A stretch of DNA of 64,000 nucleotides from an uncultured Actinomycetes bacterium (GTDB lineage: Bacteria > Actinomycetota > Acidimicrobiia > Acidimicrobiales > Acidimicrobilacustridaceae): positions 21,162 to 85,161 of the forward strand of contig CALBSE010000012.1 of NCBI GenBank assembly GCA_937927725.1. The letters run 5' to 3'. This document shows, in pieces, positions 34,305 through 42,719 of the stretch; the first letter of the stretch is position 1; each line of letters opens with the position of its first letter. The position numbers and the translations under genes are program-made. Under the pieces are notes generated by a model. That model did no database searches. It saw only the letters and a list, made by a program, of their open reading frames with translations, and had not been told where the DNA came from.

Positions 34305-35254
34305 GCGGAGTGTTCCGAATTTTCGATTCTGAAGTCGGTGACCTGCGTATCGTCGGTGCCGAGATCGGTGAAGTTGTCATAGGCCCGTGCGGCCATGAAT
34401 TCGCGCCAGGCAAAAGGTCGGTAACGCGGGCCGTCAACGGAAAGTTCGGGGACAGGTTCAACGATCGACTCGCGTGGTGGGTTCCCGAAATAGGGAATCG
34501 AGAACCGGCGATGTTCGGTCATTGGAACAACGCGATGGATCGCTGCTCGGTACCGGTCATTCGTCCATGCCTGCGTGCAATCGCCAAGGTTGACCACGAT
34601 TGTGCCGGGTTCGGGCGGGACATCGATCCAGATGCCTTCGGAGGTGAGCGCTTGGAGGCCACCGGTGTCGTCCTGAAGCAGGAGGGTAAGGGTCCCTGGA
34701 TCGGTGTGGTGTCCGAGCGCAACCTCACCGAGGTCGGCGAGTCCGTCGCGTTCTTCGTCGGGAACGGGATCGCCGACCGTATAGAGATTGAGTCGAACGG
34801 TGCTTCCCTGGCGCGCGCAAGCGATGGCGCTGCTCGACGTGGGACGAAGCCTCAGGATCGAATGAAGAAGCGCCGTGGTCTGCTGGGCAAGATCGCTCAT
34901 TGCGTCAAAGTGCTGGACCATCGCATCGCGAAAGCCGGGGAGTTCTGGCCAGCGATTCATGGTGTCGCCCACCGAAGGATCAACGAAGTCGAATACTTCT
35001 TTATGGTCACGAACACGTTTGGTGAGCTCGCGATCGAACCAACCCAACGGGTTGTCCTCGGTGCGTCGGATTGCGGTGCGGGTCGAGCGAGGAGCGTCGA
35101 AGAATCGTTCGGTCTCGCTCCACGTCGTCGAAATGACGGAGTCGAGTCCGTGACCGACAAGAAGGAAGAACCCATGGTCGCGACAGGCAGCATCGAGTTC
35201 TTCTCGAGCAGTAGCGCTTGGGTTGGAAATATCGACGACGGGAACGGCGGGCAT
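34301..35254 (-). CDS. Isopenicillin-N-synthase-like 2-oxoglutarate/Fe(II) oxygenase
   Basis: A 317-residue oxygenase of the IPNS/2OG-FeII family. The DIOX_N region starts VPVVDIS and continues GFFLLVGHG. The iron site is His-x-Asp in GHHTDPG, with the distal His in AIHRV. The 2-oxoglutarate-anchoring RxS motif appears as RRFSIPYF. Such enzymes hydroxylate or oxidatively cyclise small molecules in the cytosol. It is translationally coupled to the MDH/LDH-like gene downstream. CACAAT lies five bases before the ATG. The substrate is unknown. Confidence 0.87.
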   Translation of the reverse strand: MPAVPVVDISNPSATAREELDAACRDHGFFLLVGHGLDSVISTTWSETERFFDAPRSTRTAIRRTEDNPLGWFDRELTKRVRDHKEVFDFVDPSVGDTMNRWPELPGFRDAMVQHFDAMSDLAQQTTALLHSILRLRPTSSSAIACARQGSTVRLNLYTVGDPVPDEERDGLADLGEVALGHHTDPGTLTLLLQDDTGGLQALTSEGIWIDVPPEPGTIVVNLGDCTQAWTNDRYRAAIHRVVPMTEHRRFSIPYFGNPPRESIVEPVPELSVDGPRYRPFAWREFMAARAYDNFTDLGTDDTQVTDFRIENSEHSA

Positions 35255-35312
35255 GTCCCATTGTGGCCTGACGCTGAGGTTCCTCGCCTGACCGGATTGC
35301 TCGTTGTCGTTC

Positions 35313-35324
35313 TAGGCTCTCGTC
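35313..35324 (+). promoter_or_regulatory. Leaderless -10 box, LLM gene
   Basis: TAGGCT, then CTCGTC, then the ATG at 35325. Confidence 0.5.
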
Positions 35325-36317
35325 ATGGGTGTTCCACTTGCGATTCTCGACCTCGCCATCATCGGCTCCGGGGACTCTGTTGCCGATGGTCTCAACGCGT
35401 GTGTTGACGTAGCAAAGGCCGCGGAAGCAAACGGCTACAGCCGGGTCTGGTACGCCGAGCATCACAACATGGATGCAGTTGCGTCATCGGCAACAGCCGT
35501 GCTCATCGCTCATGTGGCTGCCAACACCGAAACGATTCGTTTGGGTTCGGGCGGCATCATGCTGCCGAACCATTCGCCGCTCACCATTGCCGAACAGTTC
35601 GGCACGCTTGCGACGCTCCATCCCAACCGCATTGACCTCGGCCTCGGTCGCGCTCCGGGAACCGATCAAGTCACCGTGCAAGCCCTTCGCCGTGACCCAC
35701 GCGCTGCCGAATACTTTCCGCAAGACGTTCTTGAATTGCAGGCCTACCTCGGAGATGCAACGCGAGTTCCCGGCGTGAATGCAACACCCGGACGCGGAAC
35801 GCATGTTCCGATCTACATCTTGGGCTCTTCGCTTTTTGGTGCAGAACTGGCAGCAGTCCTTGGTCTTCCCTTTGGATTTGCTTCACACTTTGCTCCACAG
35901 CAGTTGCGCGAAGCAGTTTCGTTGTATCGATCGAATTTCCGTCCCTCGGAACAACTTGATCGTCCTCATGTCGTTGCTGGTGTGAATGTGATTACTGCCG
36001 ATTCCGAGGACGACGCGCACGACCAATTCACGACAACTCGTCGCGCTCGACTTCGTCGGTTCTTATTGAAGCCCAATGTCGATGTCCCCGATGCCGAGGT
36101 CGACCGCATCCTGGCTTCGCCTCAGGGTGCACAGATCGCCGCGATGATGAAGCACACCGCAGTGGGTACGCCATCTCAGGTCCGTGAGCAATTGCTTGAG
36201 TTCACCGCGTATGCCGATGCCGATGAACTGATGGTGTGCCATCAGTCGCCCACGATCGACGGTCGTTTGCGGTCGATTCAGCTGACTGCCGAGGCCATGG
36301 ACCTCGTCGCTGTCTGA
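35325..36317 (+). CDS. Luciferase-like flavin-dependent monooxygenase (YhbW-type)
   Basis: A 330-residue LLM protein of the FMN-type group. It starts GVPLAILDLAIIGSG, then shows YSRVWYAEHHNMDAVASS (active-site His pair), IRLGSGGIMLPNHSPL, IDLGLGRAPGTD, and PIYILGSSLFGAELAA. These match the YhbW/MsnO8 branch, which does not depend on F420 in the characterised cases. It is cytosolic. It is transcribed divergently from the oxygenase/dehydrogenase pair, with 70 bases between starts, but no functional link is visible. The substrate is unknown. Confidence 0.88.
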   Translation: MGVPLAILDLAIIGSGDSVADGLNACVDVAKAAEANGYSRVWYAEHHNMDAVASSATAVLIAHVAANTETIRLGSGGIMLPNHSPLTIAEQFGTLATLHPNRIDLGLGRAPGTDQVTVQALRRDPRAAEYFPQDVLELQAYLGDATRVPGVNATPGRGTHVPIYILGSSLFGAELAAVLGLPFGFASHFAPQQLREAVSLYRSNFRPSEQLDRPHVVAGVNVITADSEDDAHDQFTTTRRARLRRFLLKPNVDVPDAEVDRILASPQGAQIAAMMKHTAVGTPSQVREQLLEFTAYADADELMVCHQSPTIDGRLRSIQLTAEAMDLVAV

Positions 36318-36422
36318 TCAACGAGCACCGTGATTGCGGCGGTTGGAGGGCGAAAGGCCCTTGGGAAAGCGGCCGGCGCTGAGCGTTGTTGCTCCTCTAT
36401 TGCCGTGTGCTGAACTAGTCAC

Positions 36423-37628
36423 ATGACTTCGGACAACTTTCGTGCGATTCGCCCTTCCCGTCTTCGAGTAGCGATGGCGGCGATCGCCGCCCTTATCGTC
36501 GGGAGCTCTGCGATCGTGGTGGGCGGCTCAACTGTTGGAGCGGTCACAACCCCGGGTGCGGCCTATGCCGACTTCACGACTCCGGCGGGAGCGAACCCAT
36601 CATGGGCGAGCAACCTCTCGATGCCCGGGGCCGCCGGATTCCCTGCGGCCACCATCACGACAAACAGTTTGAGCCCGAGCGTTCCAAGTGGTGCGTCAAC
36701 CTGGCTTTCCGCTGCGACGCCGTTTGGTGCGCAGTTCGCTTCGTCGCAGAACCAGAAGTATCTCAACTTCAGTCCGACTACAGGGCAGGCGATGAGCACA
36801 ACGGTGATCACATTCGCTACGCCCACGCCCGTCACTGGCTGGGGCTTTGCGCTCGGCGATGTCGATGCGGAAGCCGTTGGGGTAAGTGCTCTCGACGCGA
36901 GCGGTGCACCAGTTTCGACGTCCAATCTTGGTTTTCAATCGGCGTTCAACCTGTGCAACATTCCATCGCCAAAGCCATCGGCATGTAGTGGTGTTGTCAC
37001 GTTCGACACGCCGAATTGGGTTCCCGGTGCAAACAGCGGTGTGCTTCAGGGAAATGTGAATGACTCGGTTGGTGCCAGTGGTTGGTTTACGCCTCTCATT
37101 CCGATCCGGACCTTGACGATTACCAGCACCAATCTCTCTGGTATTCCCACGGCAAACCTCTGGATCGCTTCGAACCTCCGCGTTATTTCGGGAACGATTA
37201 CGCAGCCCGAAACACCGCCAGAGCCGACCACGACAACAACCGAGGCGCCGACGACGACAAGCTCGTCAACTACGACATCGTCAACCACGACGTCATCAAC
37301 TTCGTCGACGACAACCACCACCATCGCGCCGACGACGACCACGACAACAACGGTTGAGCCCACGCCCAACCCGGATCCGGTGGTCGACGCCATCGTTGAA
37401 GTTGTCGACTCGACTGGAACCGTTGTGGCTCAAACAACAACCGACGCAAACGGCGATTTCCGTTTCCCCGCAATCGCGCCAGGTGTGTACACACTGATAG
37501 AGATTCCACCGGCTGGGTCATTGCCCCCGGCTGATTTCCCGATGGTCGTTGATGTCACCTACGGAAATGTCACGGGAATCGTTGTTGTGAATTCTCCCGT
37601 CGATATGGAGCCCAAGTTCACTGGTTGA
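36423..37628 (+). CDS. Exported surface protein with Thr-rich linker and C-terminal KFTG
   Basis: A 401-residue protein. It has a long basic N terminus and signal peptide (hydrophobic about 17-37, ending near TVGA). Residues 45-260 form a beta-rich domain with WGFALGDVDAE and WIASNLR, resembling PEP-CTERM-like or choice-of-anchor domains. A linker of about 50 residues (about 262-316) is almost pure Thr/Ser with Pro and Glu. A C-terminal Ig/prealbumin-like domain (VEVVDSTGTVV, TTDANGDFRF, GVYTLIE) resembles SdrD_B/SpaA folds. The protein ends MEPKFTG directly before the stop, related to the PAFTG ends of three other proteins in this window. No sortase tail follows. Confidence 0.75.
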   Translation: MTSDNFRAIRPSRLRVAMAAIAALIVGSSAIVVGGSTVGAVTTPGAAYADFTTPAGANPSWASNLSMPGAAGFPAATITTNSLSPSVPSGASTWLSAATPFGAQFASSQNQKYLNFSPTTGQAMSTTVITFATPTPVTGWGFALGDVDAEAVGVSALDASGAPVSTSNLGFQSAFNLCNIPSPKPSACSGVVTFDTPNWVPGANSGVLQGNVNDSVGASGWFTPLIPIRTLTITSTNLSGIPTANLWIASNLRVISGTITQPETPPEPTTTTTEAPTTTSSSTTTSSTTTSSTSSTTTTTIAPTTTTTTTVEPTPNPDPVVDAIVEVVDSTGTVVAQTTTDANGDFRFPAIAPGVYTLIEIPPAGSLPPADFPMVVDVTYGNVTGIVVVNSPVDMEPKFTG

Positions 37629-37652
37629 TAGCGCTGTCGTGGTTGTAATCAC

Positions 37653-38378
37653 TCAGGACGGAGCGATGATGATTCGGGCAACCAACACGACAAGAACGAT
37701 GAGTGACAGCGATGTCTGAAGCATCATCAACACTTTGACCGGCCGAGTGCGAATTCCCTCAATGGTTGGCCCAAATGTCGTTTGCGTGTTGAACGACAAG
37801 AACAGATAGTCAATCCATCGCGGGGCATCGTCGGGATGGGCGGCGTTTGGTGGAAAGTCGAAGGCCCCGCCCTCCAGATATGCATCGGCCAGTTGGTACC
37901 AGAGCGAAAACACCAACATGTTCGACGCAAAGAGAAGCCCGAGGTCGATCATCAGTCCGTTTTGGCTGACGTCACCGAGTTTTTGGACAACGACGAGTGT
38001 GATCATGTTGACCACGACGTTGAGTGATGCCACAAAGAGATAAACGGCGAGGACCGTGAGGGTGGCCTTCGAGTTCGATTCACGCGAGGCAGTGAATCGG
38101 TGTCGAAGGAATTGAAAACCCACTGCAATGAGCGCTCCGACGAAAATGACATCGGTGAGATCGCCGATGAAACGGAGGGCGTGCTCCGTTGTTCCGGTTC
38201 CTTCGCCGACGATTTCAACTCGCATGGTGAGAAGAAGGTCCATTGCTTGGACGAGTAATACAACTGCAAAGAATGCCGCGAGGTGAATCGGGTGCCGATG
38301 CCAGTCCTCTCGACAAAGTCCTCCGTCGCAACACGGCATCAGTTGCTGGGAGTTCTCGAATTCGTTGCTTTCAGACAC
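37653..38378 (-). CDS. Multi-pass membrane protein, ion-channel-like C terminus
   Basis: A 241-residue membrane protein with about five hydrophobic helices (about 31-50, 72-95, 105-130, 142-165, 215-238). The segment before the last helix, YLFLSFNTQTTFGPT, resembles the pore-loop arrangement of two-TM potassium-channel-like proteins, but the TVGYG filter is replaced by TTFGP. The N-terminal cytosolic part contains CCDGGLC, a possible metal-binding or redox Cys cluster. The start is a GTG with AAGGAAG about eight bases upstream. It converges with the surface protein gene. The function is unknown. Confidence 0.65.
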   Translation of the reverse strand: MSESNEFENSQQLMPCCDGGLCREDWHRHPIHLAAFFAVVLLVQAMDLLLTMRVEIVGEGTGTTEHALRFIGDLTDVIFVGALIAVGFQFLRHRFTASRESNSKATLTVLAVYLFVASLNVVVNMITLVVVQKLGDVSQNGLMIDLGLLFASNMLVFSLWYQLADAYLEGGAFDFPPNAAHPDDAPRWIDYLFLSFNTQTTFGPTIEGIRTRPVKVLMMLQTSLSLIVLVVLVARIIIAPS

Positions 38379-38485
38379 GAAGTGGCTTCCTTATTGGTCA
38401 GCATTTGCTCTGAGTACGTCGTACCCCGATCGCAGCTGAGAACACTAGGGCTGACTACGCTTCACCGGTCTACAAAGGAGTTCAC

Positions 38486-39676
38486 GTGAAGTCGAAAGTT
38501 GCCGTCTTTTCTGTACTTGCCGCACTGGTTGCAGCTGCGACAATCGCGGTGGGGTGCTCATCCTCCTCGTCATCGAAGTCCTCCAACACTCTTCGGATCG
38601 GACTCGAGGCACCGATTACCGGCAGCCTCGCGGAACTCGGCCAAGGCATGTTGAATGGCGCCAAGCAGGCGGCAACATACGTCAACGCAAATGGTGGCGT
38701 CGGCGGCAAGAAGATCGAGATCGTCGCAATCGACGACAAGGGTGACCCCGATGCCGGTGTCGCTGCGGCAAATGCCGCAGTGAAAGCTGGACTCGATACC
38801 ATCGTGGGTCCCTATAACTCTGGTGTTGGACTCAAGACACTTCCGATCTACACCGCTGCTGGACTTGTTCCTCTGCGACTGACGTCATCAGATGAAACCG
38901 CAGGCATGGGCTTCACTCTGCAGCCGATGACCTCGCAGATTGCACCGGTTGCAACCGATGCACTTGTAAAGGAAATCAAGGCGTCTTCGGTTGCGCTCAT
39001 TGTCGACACAACAACGGATTACACGAAGGCTGCTGCTCAAGCGATGACGACATCGCTGGGTACAGCTGGCGTCAAAATCACAACAACGGAATCGATTACG
39101 CCTGGGGCAAAGTCCTATACCGACACCGTGACCAAGGTTCTCGCAACAAATCCGTCCGCGGTCTATGTCATTACCTATTACCCAGAAGCTGGGCTGATTG
39201 CGCAGGCGATGCTTGCGGCGAACACCGCGACAAAGTGCCTGGCTGATTACGGCGCGTACGACAATGGCTACATCACTGCCGCCGGAATCCCGGCTGCACA
39301 GAAGTGCCCGGTTGTCGGCGTGCCCGCACCGAGCGACTTCCCGAATAGCGCAACGCTGGTTGCTGCGTATAGCGCAACGCTGGTTGCTGCGTATACCAAG
39401 CAGTTCAATTCGGCTCCGGGTTCATGGTCGCCGTACACCTATGACTCAGTGGCATTGCTCGCCGACGCAATTGGTCGCGCTGGTGGCACGTCCGCTACTG
39501 CACTGAAGAGCGCACTCTCGGCGACCAGTGGCTGGAAGGGTTGGACGGGAACCGTCGCATTCGAAGCGACGACCGGCAATCGCATTCCCGCCCCCGTCAC
39601 CGTCAACACCGTGACGAGCGCCGGTGTGTTCCAGGTCGACCCGGCGTGGATCACCGCAACCGGCTTTACCTACTGA
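38486..39676 (+). CDS. ABC-type branched-chain amino acid binding lipoprotein (orphan)
   Basis: A 396-residue periplasmic-binding-protein type I (Leu/Ile/Val-type). The lipobox is AVGC (Cys24), followed by a Ser-rich tether. Family motifs are LRIGLEAPITGSLAELGQGM, VNANGGVGGKKIEIV and VGPYNSGVG. It should capture an amino acid or similar small ligand outside the membrane. No permease or ATPase gene lies nearby, so it is an orphan component. GTG start with AAAGGAG five bases upstream. The coding sequence contains an exact in-frame 24-bp tandem duplication at 39346-39393 that doubles the octapeptide ATLVAAYS or its equivalent frame. Confidence 0.88.
   Translation: MKSKVAVFSVLAALVAAATIAVGCSSSSSSKSSNTLRIGLEAPITGSLAELGQGMLNGAKQAATYVNANGGVGGKKIEIVAIDDKGDPDAGVAAANAAVKAGLDTIVGPYNSGVGLKTLPIYTAAGLVPLRLTSSDETAGMGFTLQPMTSQIAPVATDALVKEIKASSVALIVDTTTDYTKAAAQAMTTSLGTAGVKITTTESITPGAKSYTDTVTKVLATNPSAVYVITYYPEAGLIAQAMLAANTATKCLADYGAYDNGYITAAGIPAAQKCPVVGVPAPSDFPNSATLVAAYSATLVAAYTKQFNSAPGSWSPYTYDSVALLADAIGRAGGTSATALKSALSATSGWKGWTGTVAFEATTGNRIPAPVTVNTVTSAGVFQVDPAWITATGFTY
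39346..39393 (+). repeat. Exact 24-bp tandem duplication inside binding-protein gene
   Basis: Two identical 24-base units at 39346-39369 and 39370-39393 keep the frame and add eight residues (SATLVAAY repeated). Perfect identity, including third codon positions, indicates a very recent slippage event or an assembly variant. Confidence 0.9.
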
Positions 39677-39683
39677 GCCGCTT

Positions 39684-39700
39684 TGCGGGTTAGGCCCGCA
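39684..39700. terminator. Small hairpin between convergent genes
   Basis: TGCGGG (39684-39689) and CCCGCA (39695-39700) with a 5-base loop that contains the ApbE stop codon. It lies eight bases after the binding-protein stop. The stem is short and there is no T tract. Confidence 0.3.
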
Positions 39701-40457
39701 GCGCGTCGAACCCAGGTGTCTCCCAGGTCAGGCCGTCGTGGCCAATAACAAACGCGTCCAATTCCGGGTGTGTTTCCATCAGCCACTCAACACCAGGCAG
39801 GCCCATTACGAACACTGCCGTCGCATACGCATCGACGGTTGTGAGGTCCTCGCCGATGATTGTGACGCTGGCGAGTTCAGCGGTCGGCTCGCCGGTCGCG
39901 GGATCAAAAATGTGTGCACCGCGTTCGTAGGTTGCCGACGTTGCGATCGCTCGGCGCCCACTGAGCGCGAGGACTGCCGCCGACGCCATTGGGTCTGATG
40001 GGTGTCGAATTCCGATACGCCATGCCTGACCGGGCTCTGGGTTGCCCCGAAGTGCGATGTCGCCACCAGCGTTGATGCAGAAGTTTGTTGCGCCGTCGGC
40101 TTCAAAAATTTGAGCAGCGCGCTCGATCGACCAGCCCTTGACGAGTCCCGAAGGATCAAGAGTTGAACCGTTCGGCGCAGGTACCGAGGCGATATCGAAT
40201 GCCCCATTGGTTGCTTCGCGCACTATCTCGCAAAGTTCGAGCACGCCGCGTACTTCGTCGGTGAGATCTCCGACGTCAAGCGCGCCGATTCCAAATTGAG
40301 AGATCGGGCTCTCAAGTTTGTACGTGCTGAATGTGGCGTCCACGTGATGGAGCCACGCAATCACGCGAGTGAGCGAATCGGGGTCTATGTCGTCGCGCAC
40401 GTCGATCGACACCGCCATGCCCATGACAAGTTCGACATGGTGAAGACCGAGCGGCAT
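39690..40457 (-). CDS. apbE: ApbE-family FAD:protein FMN transferase
   Basis: A 255-residue flavin transferase that moves FMN from FAD to a Thr in a target protein. Family motifs are HHVELVMGMAVSIDVRD at the start, DPSGLVKGWSIERAA, CINAGGDIALRG, and TTVDAYATAVFVMG near the C terminus. No signal peptide or lipobox is seen, unlike most ApbE proteins of Gram-negative bacteria; actinobacterial relatives often look like this. Its likely target is the FMN-binding protein encoded five bases upstream. It is the last gene of a three-gene set with the ferric-reductase-like membrane protein. Confidence 0.9.
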   Translation of the reverse strand: MPLGLHHVELVMGMAVSIDVRDDIDPDSLTRVIAWLHHVDATFSTYKLESPISQFGIGALDVGDLTDEVRGVLELCEIVREATNGAFDIASVPAPNGSTLDPSGLVKGWSIERAAQIFEADGATNFCINAGGDIALRGNPEPGQAWRIGIRHPSDPMASAAVLALSGRRAIATSATYERGAHIFDPATGEPTAELASVTIIGEDLTTVDAYATAVFVMGLPGVEWLMETHPELDAFVIGHDGLTWETPGFDALRA

Positions 40458-40462
40458 CGAGG

Positions 40463-41137
40463 TCAGCCGGCAGCGCGAGATTTGTCGATCGCTGACTGCA
40501 GCGAAATTTTGTAACTGGTACTCGTATAGGTGGCGCCAGAAACGGAGTTCACGTTTGCGCTTTGGGCGGTCAACGTGGACTGCACGAGGCGGGGGATTGC
40601 ATTGCGATTGATCGCAATGCTCCTGTTGTCATTCGATGGGTAGGACGGCACATCGACAGCGGTGATTTTTCCACCCGAAACCGTGATCTTGACCTGTACG
40701 GGCCCAAAACGATTGGTCGAAACGTTCCCGGTAAACGATCCATCGCCCAAACCCTTCGACGTCGTCGACTTTGCCGTCGTCGTCGGGGCTTGGCCTGAAG
40801 ATTTTGATGTCGTAGTTGGCGATTGGGGAACAGTTGTGGTTGGCGCAACCGAGATCTCGGGAGCCACCGATGGCGCAAGACCCGCGGCAGACGACGATGA
40901 TTGTGCCGCCTGATGCAGGTACGCCGCTAAACCAAGTGTCGAGACGACGGCAAGACCCAATGCAGTTGAACGGCTTCCCTTTGCGGCATGAACTCGAGAT
41001 GTTGATGTCCCGTTTTTTGGAGTCTTTCCAGCGATGTCTTGGCGATGTTTCTTCGATCGCGCGGAAAGTTGGGAAAGACGTTCATTTTGAACTGATCGAT
41101 TGAAGATGTCGTCGATTGGATCGTTTGGGGGTGTCAT
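40463..41137 (-). CDS. Membrane-anchored FMN-binding domain protein
   Basis: A 224-residue protein with a cytosolic basic N terminus, one transmembrane helix (about 58-74), a Thr/Ser/Pro linker (about 97-130) and a C-terminal FMN_bind domain outside the membrane. The predicted flavinylation site is Thr203 in NSVSGATYTS, which fits the ApbE consensus (D)xx[ST]GA[TS] except that the first Asp is Asn. The covalent FMN would carry electrons extracytoplasmically. It lies between the ferric-reductase-like gene (4-base gap) and apbE (5-base gap), forming one functional unit. Confidence 0.87.
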   Translation of the reverse strand: MTPPNDPIDDIFNRSVQNERLSQLSARSKKHRQDIAGKTPKNGTSTSRVHAAKGSRSTALGLAVVSTLGLAAYLHQAAQSSSSAAGLAPSVAPEISVAPTTTVPQSPTTTSKSSGQAPTTTAKSTTSKGLGDGSFTGNVSTNRFGPVQVKITVSGGKITAVDVPSYPSNDNRSIAINRNAIPRLVQSTLTAQSANVNSVSGATYTSTSYKISLQSAIDKSRAAG

Positions 41138-41141
41138 CGGA

Positions 41142-41798
41142 TCACGCCTTCATTCGTGACGCGGTCGAGGTCTTGAGCGCGTGAGGTGTGGTGGGAGGTG
41201 ACGTCGGAAAGCTTGAGGAGATCGTCTGCAGAGGAACTGGAGCTGGAGTTGGACCGTGCGAGCGACGACCTTTGCGTCTCCGTGAGATTCCGCTGAGGCG
41301 TAGACCAACCGGATACATCACGAAACCTGTGAGCAGGACAAGAAGGATGATGTACCAGGCGTTGCGAGCATCAGTTCCCATTTGCCAACCATGTACAGCA
41401 ACTAGAACCGCAGCGGGCAACGACAGCAAGTGAAGCGCGTGCCAAAGGGTGCGTCGGAACAAACGCTTTGGCCATGTAATGAAAACAGTGATCCCGATGG
41501 CGTAGAACGCGAGCACTCCGAGCGTGACAGGAAGAGTGGACTGTTTCGAGATTCCAGGAATGAAAAAGTCGATAATGCGGTAATTGAGTCCCGCGCCATA
41601 GGCGGTGAGTAAGTGGAAACCGGTGAAGATCAGCGCATAACCGCCGAGGCCACGGTGCAGATCGAGAAGCCACGCCGGTCGAATCCGGCGTCCACCTTCG
41701 CGACCCGAGAAGATCAGCCCGTCGATGATGGCGGCTGCAACCAAAACCATCGCGACGACTCCCGATGCTCGGGTCAGGTACCAAAGGGTGTCGCTCAC
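41142..41798 (-). CDS. Ferric-reductase-like heme transmembrane protein
   Basis: A 218-residue membrane protein with about five to six helices, of the ferric reductase/MsrQ-like transmembrane superfamily. Potential heme-ligand histidines are His48 and His62 (LLDLHRG, TGFHLLT) and His120, His123 and His136 (LWHALHLL, AVHGW). The basic, Pro-rich C-terminal tail is cytosolic. It should pass electrons across the membrane to the FMN-binding protein encoded next. The GTG start at 41796-41798 is used. The promoter for the three-gene set must lie in the 204-base divergent region shared with the EAL gene. Confidence 0.85.
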   Translation of the reverse strand: MSDTLWYLTRASGVVAMVLVAAAIIDGLIFSGREGGRRIRPAWLLDLHRGLGGYALIFTGFHLLTAYGAGLNYRIIDFFIPGISKQSTLPVTLGVLAFYAIGITVFITWPKRLFRRTLWHALHLLSLPAAVLVAVHGWQMGTDARNAWYIILLVLLTGFVMYPVGLRLSGISRRRKGRRSHGPTPAPVPLQTISSSFPTSPPTTPHALKTSTASRMKA

Positions 41799-42002
41799 GG
41801 AACTAGTTCACCATCGATAGGAAAGAACAACCTGAATGGAAGGTAAGAGTTACGTAAGGAGTGGTTCTGGCGCTCCCGCGACCGACATCGACCGCACCCG
41901 CCGGTTGCACCCCGTTGGCAACCTGAGCGACCCCGAAATGACCGTCTCCGAGCGGGATTCCAGCGGGGCAACGGGTAGCGTTCGCCGCCTAAGGAGCGTG
42001 GT

Positions 42003-42719
42003 GTGGAGTCCTGGTTGCGGGTTGGAGGTGTTCGGCTTGAGGCGTATTTCCAGCGATACCGATTGGAGGGCGACGAATCGTCATTCGTTGGCGAATTGCT
42101 CACCAAGCCCGAAGGGGACACGTCACCCCAGTCCTATTTCTCTCAACTCTCAATCGCCGATCAGTTCGAAATCCTTGAGTGGCACCTTCGTCTGAGCACG
42201 AGGATGGCCAAGCATCTCGGGGCCGAACTATCGATCAACGTCCATAACTCGCTGGTTGAACACGAACAAGACCGCCAGCGCTTCCTCAGAATTTTAGAAA
42301 TGACCCCTGTCCCGGTGACACTCGAGTTCACCGAGGACTACCCAATGCCGATCATGGAATCTTCCAATCGGTTTTTGAGGGAACTGCGCGAACTTGGTCA
42401 TCTGTCTGCCCTCGACGATTTCGGAACTGGTCATAACGGAATGACGTTGTTAACTGACTATGACTTTGATGTTGTGAAGGTTGATCGATCGCTCCTCACG
42501 AATCTCCTCACGAGTTCCGAGCGGCAACGGTCGATCAAACTGCTCGTGCAGCTTCTCGATGTTCTCGGGAAGCGACATGTCGTCGAAGGTATTGAAAACG
42601 AAGAGGTACATCGCTATTTAGTAGATGCGGGATTTACAACGTTCCAGGGTTTTCTTTTTCACCAACCTGAGCCAGTTGCACAACTACTGGCCGAAGCTTC
42701 TATGGGGGTTGAACGATGA
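42003..42719 (+). CDS. EAL-domain protein (c-di-GMP phosphodiesterase-like)
   Basis: A 238-residue stand-alone EAL domain. The signature appears as VGELLTK (Glu31, so ELL in place of EAL). The other catalytic positions are present: Asn in SINVH, Glu in LEFTED, the Asp pair in ALDDFGTGHNG, Lys in VVKVDRSL, Glu in VEGIENEE, and Gln in FQGFLFHQP. It is probably an active c-di-GMP phosphodiesterase. The GTG start has AAGGAG six bases upstream. It overlaps the GAF gene by four bases, and a GGDEF gene follows, so synthesis and breakdown of c-di-GMP are encoded together. Confidence 0.87.
   Translation: MESWLRVGGVRLEAYFQRYRLEGDESSFVGELLTKPEGDTSPQSYFSQLSIADQFEILEWHLRLSTRMAKHLGAELSINVHNSLVEHEQDRQRFLRILEMTPVPVTLEFTEDYPMPIMESSNRFLRELRELGHLSALDDFGTGHNGMTLLTDYDFDVVKVDRSLLTNLLTSSERQRSIKLLVQLLDVLGKRHVVEGIENEEVHRYLVDAGFTTFQGFLFHQPEPVAQLLAEASMGVER

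Noticed and set aside
34310..35407. Plus-strand frame of 365 codons
   Set aside because: It is antisense to the 2-oxoglutarate oxygenase, whose iron-site motifs are clear on the minus strand.
41799..42002. c-di-GMP or cobalamin riboswitch upstream of the EAL gene
   Set aside because: The GC-rich leader shows short complementary pieces, but none of the conserved core bases of the GEMM or cobalamin classes could be identified.
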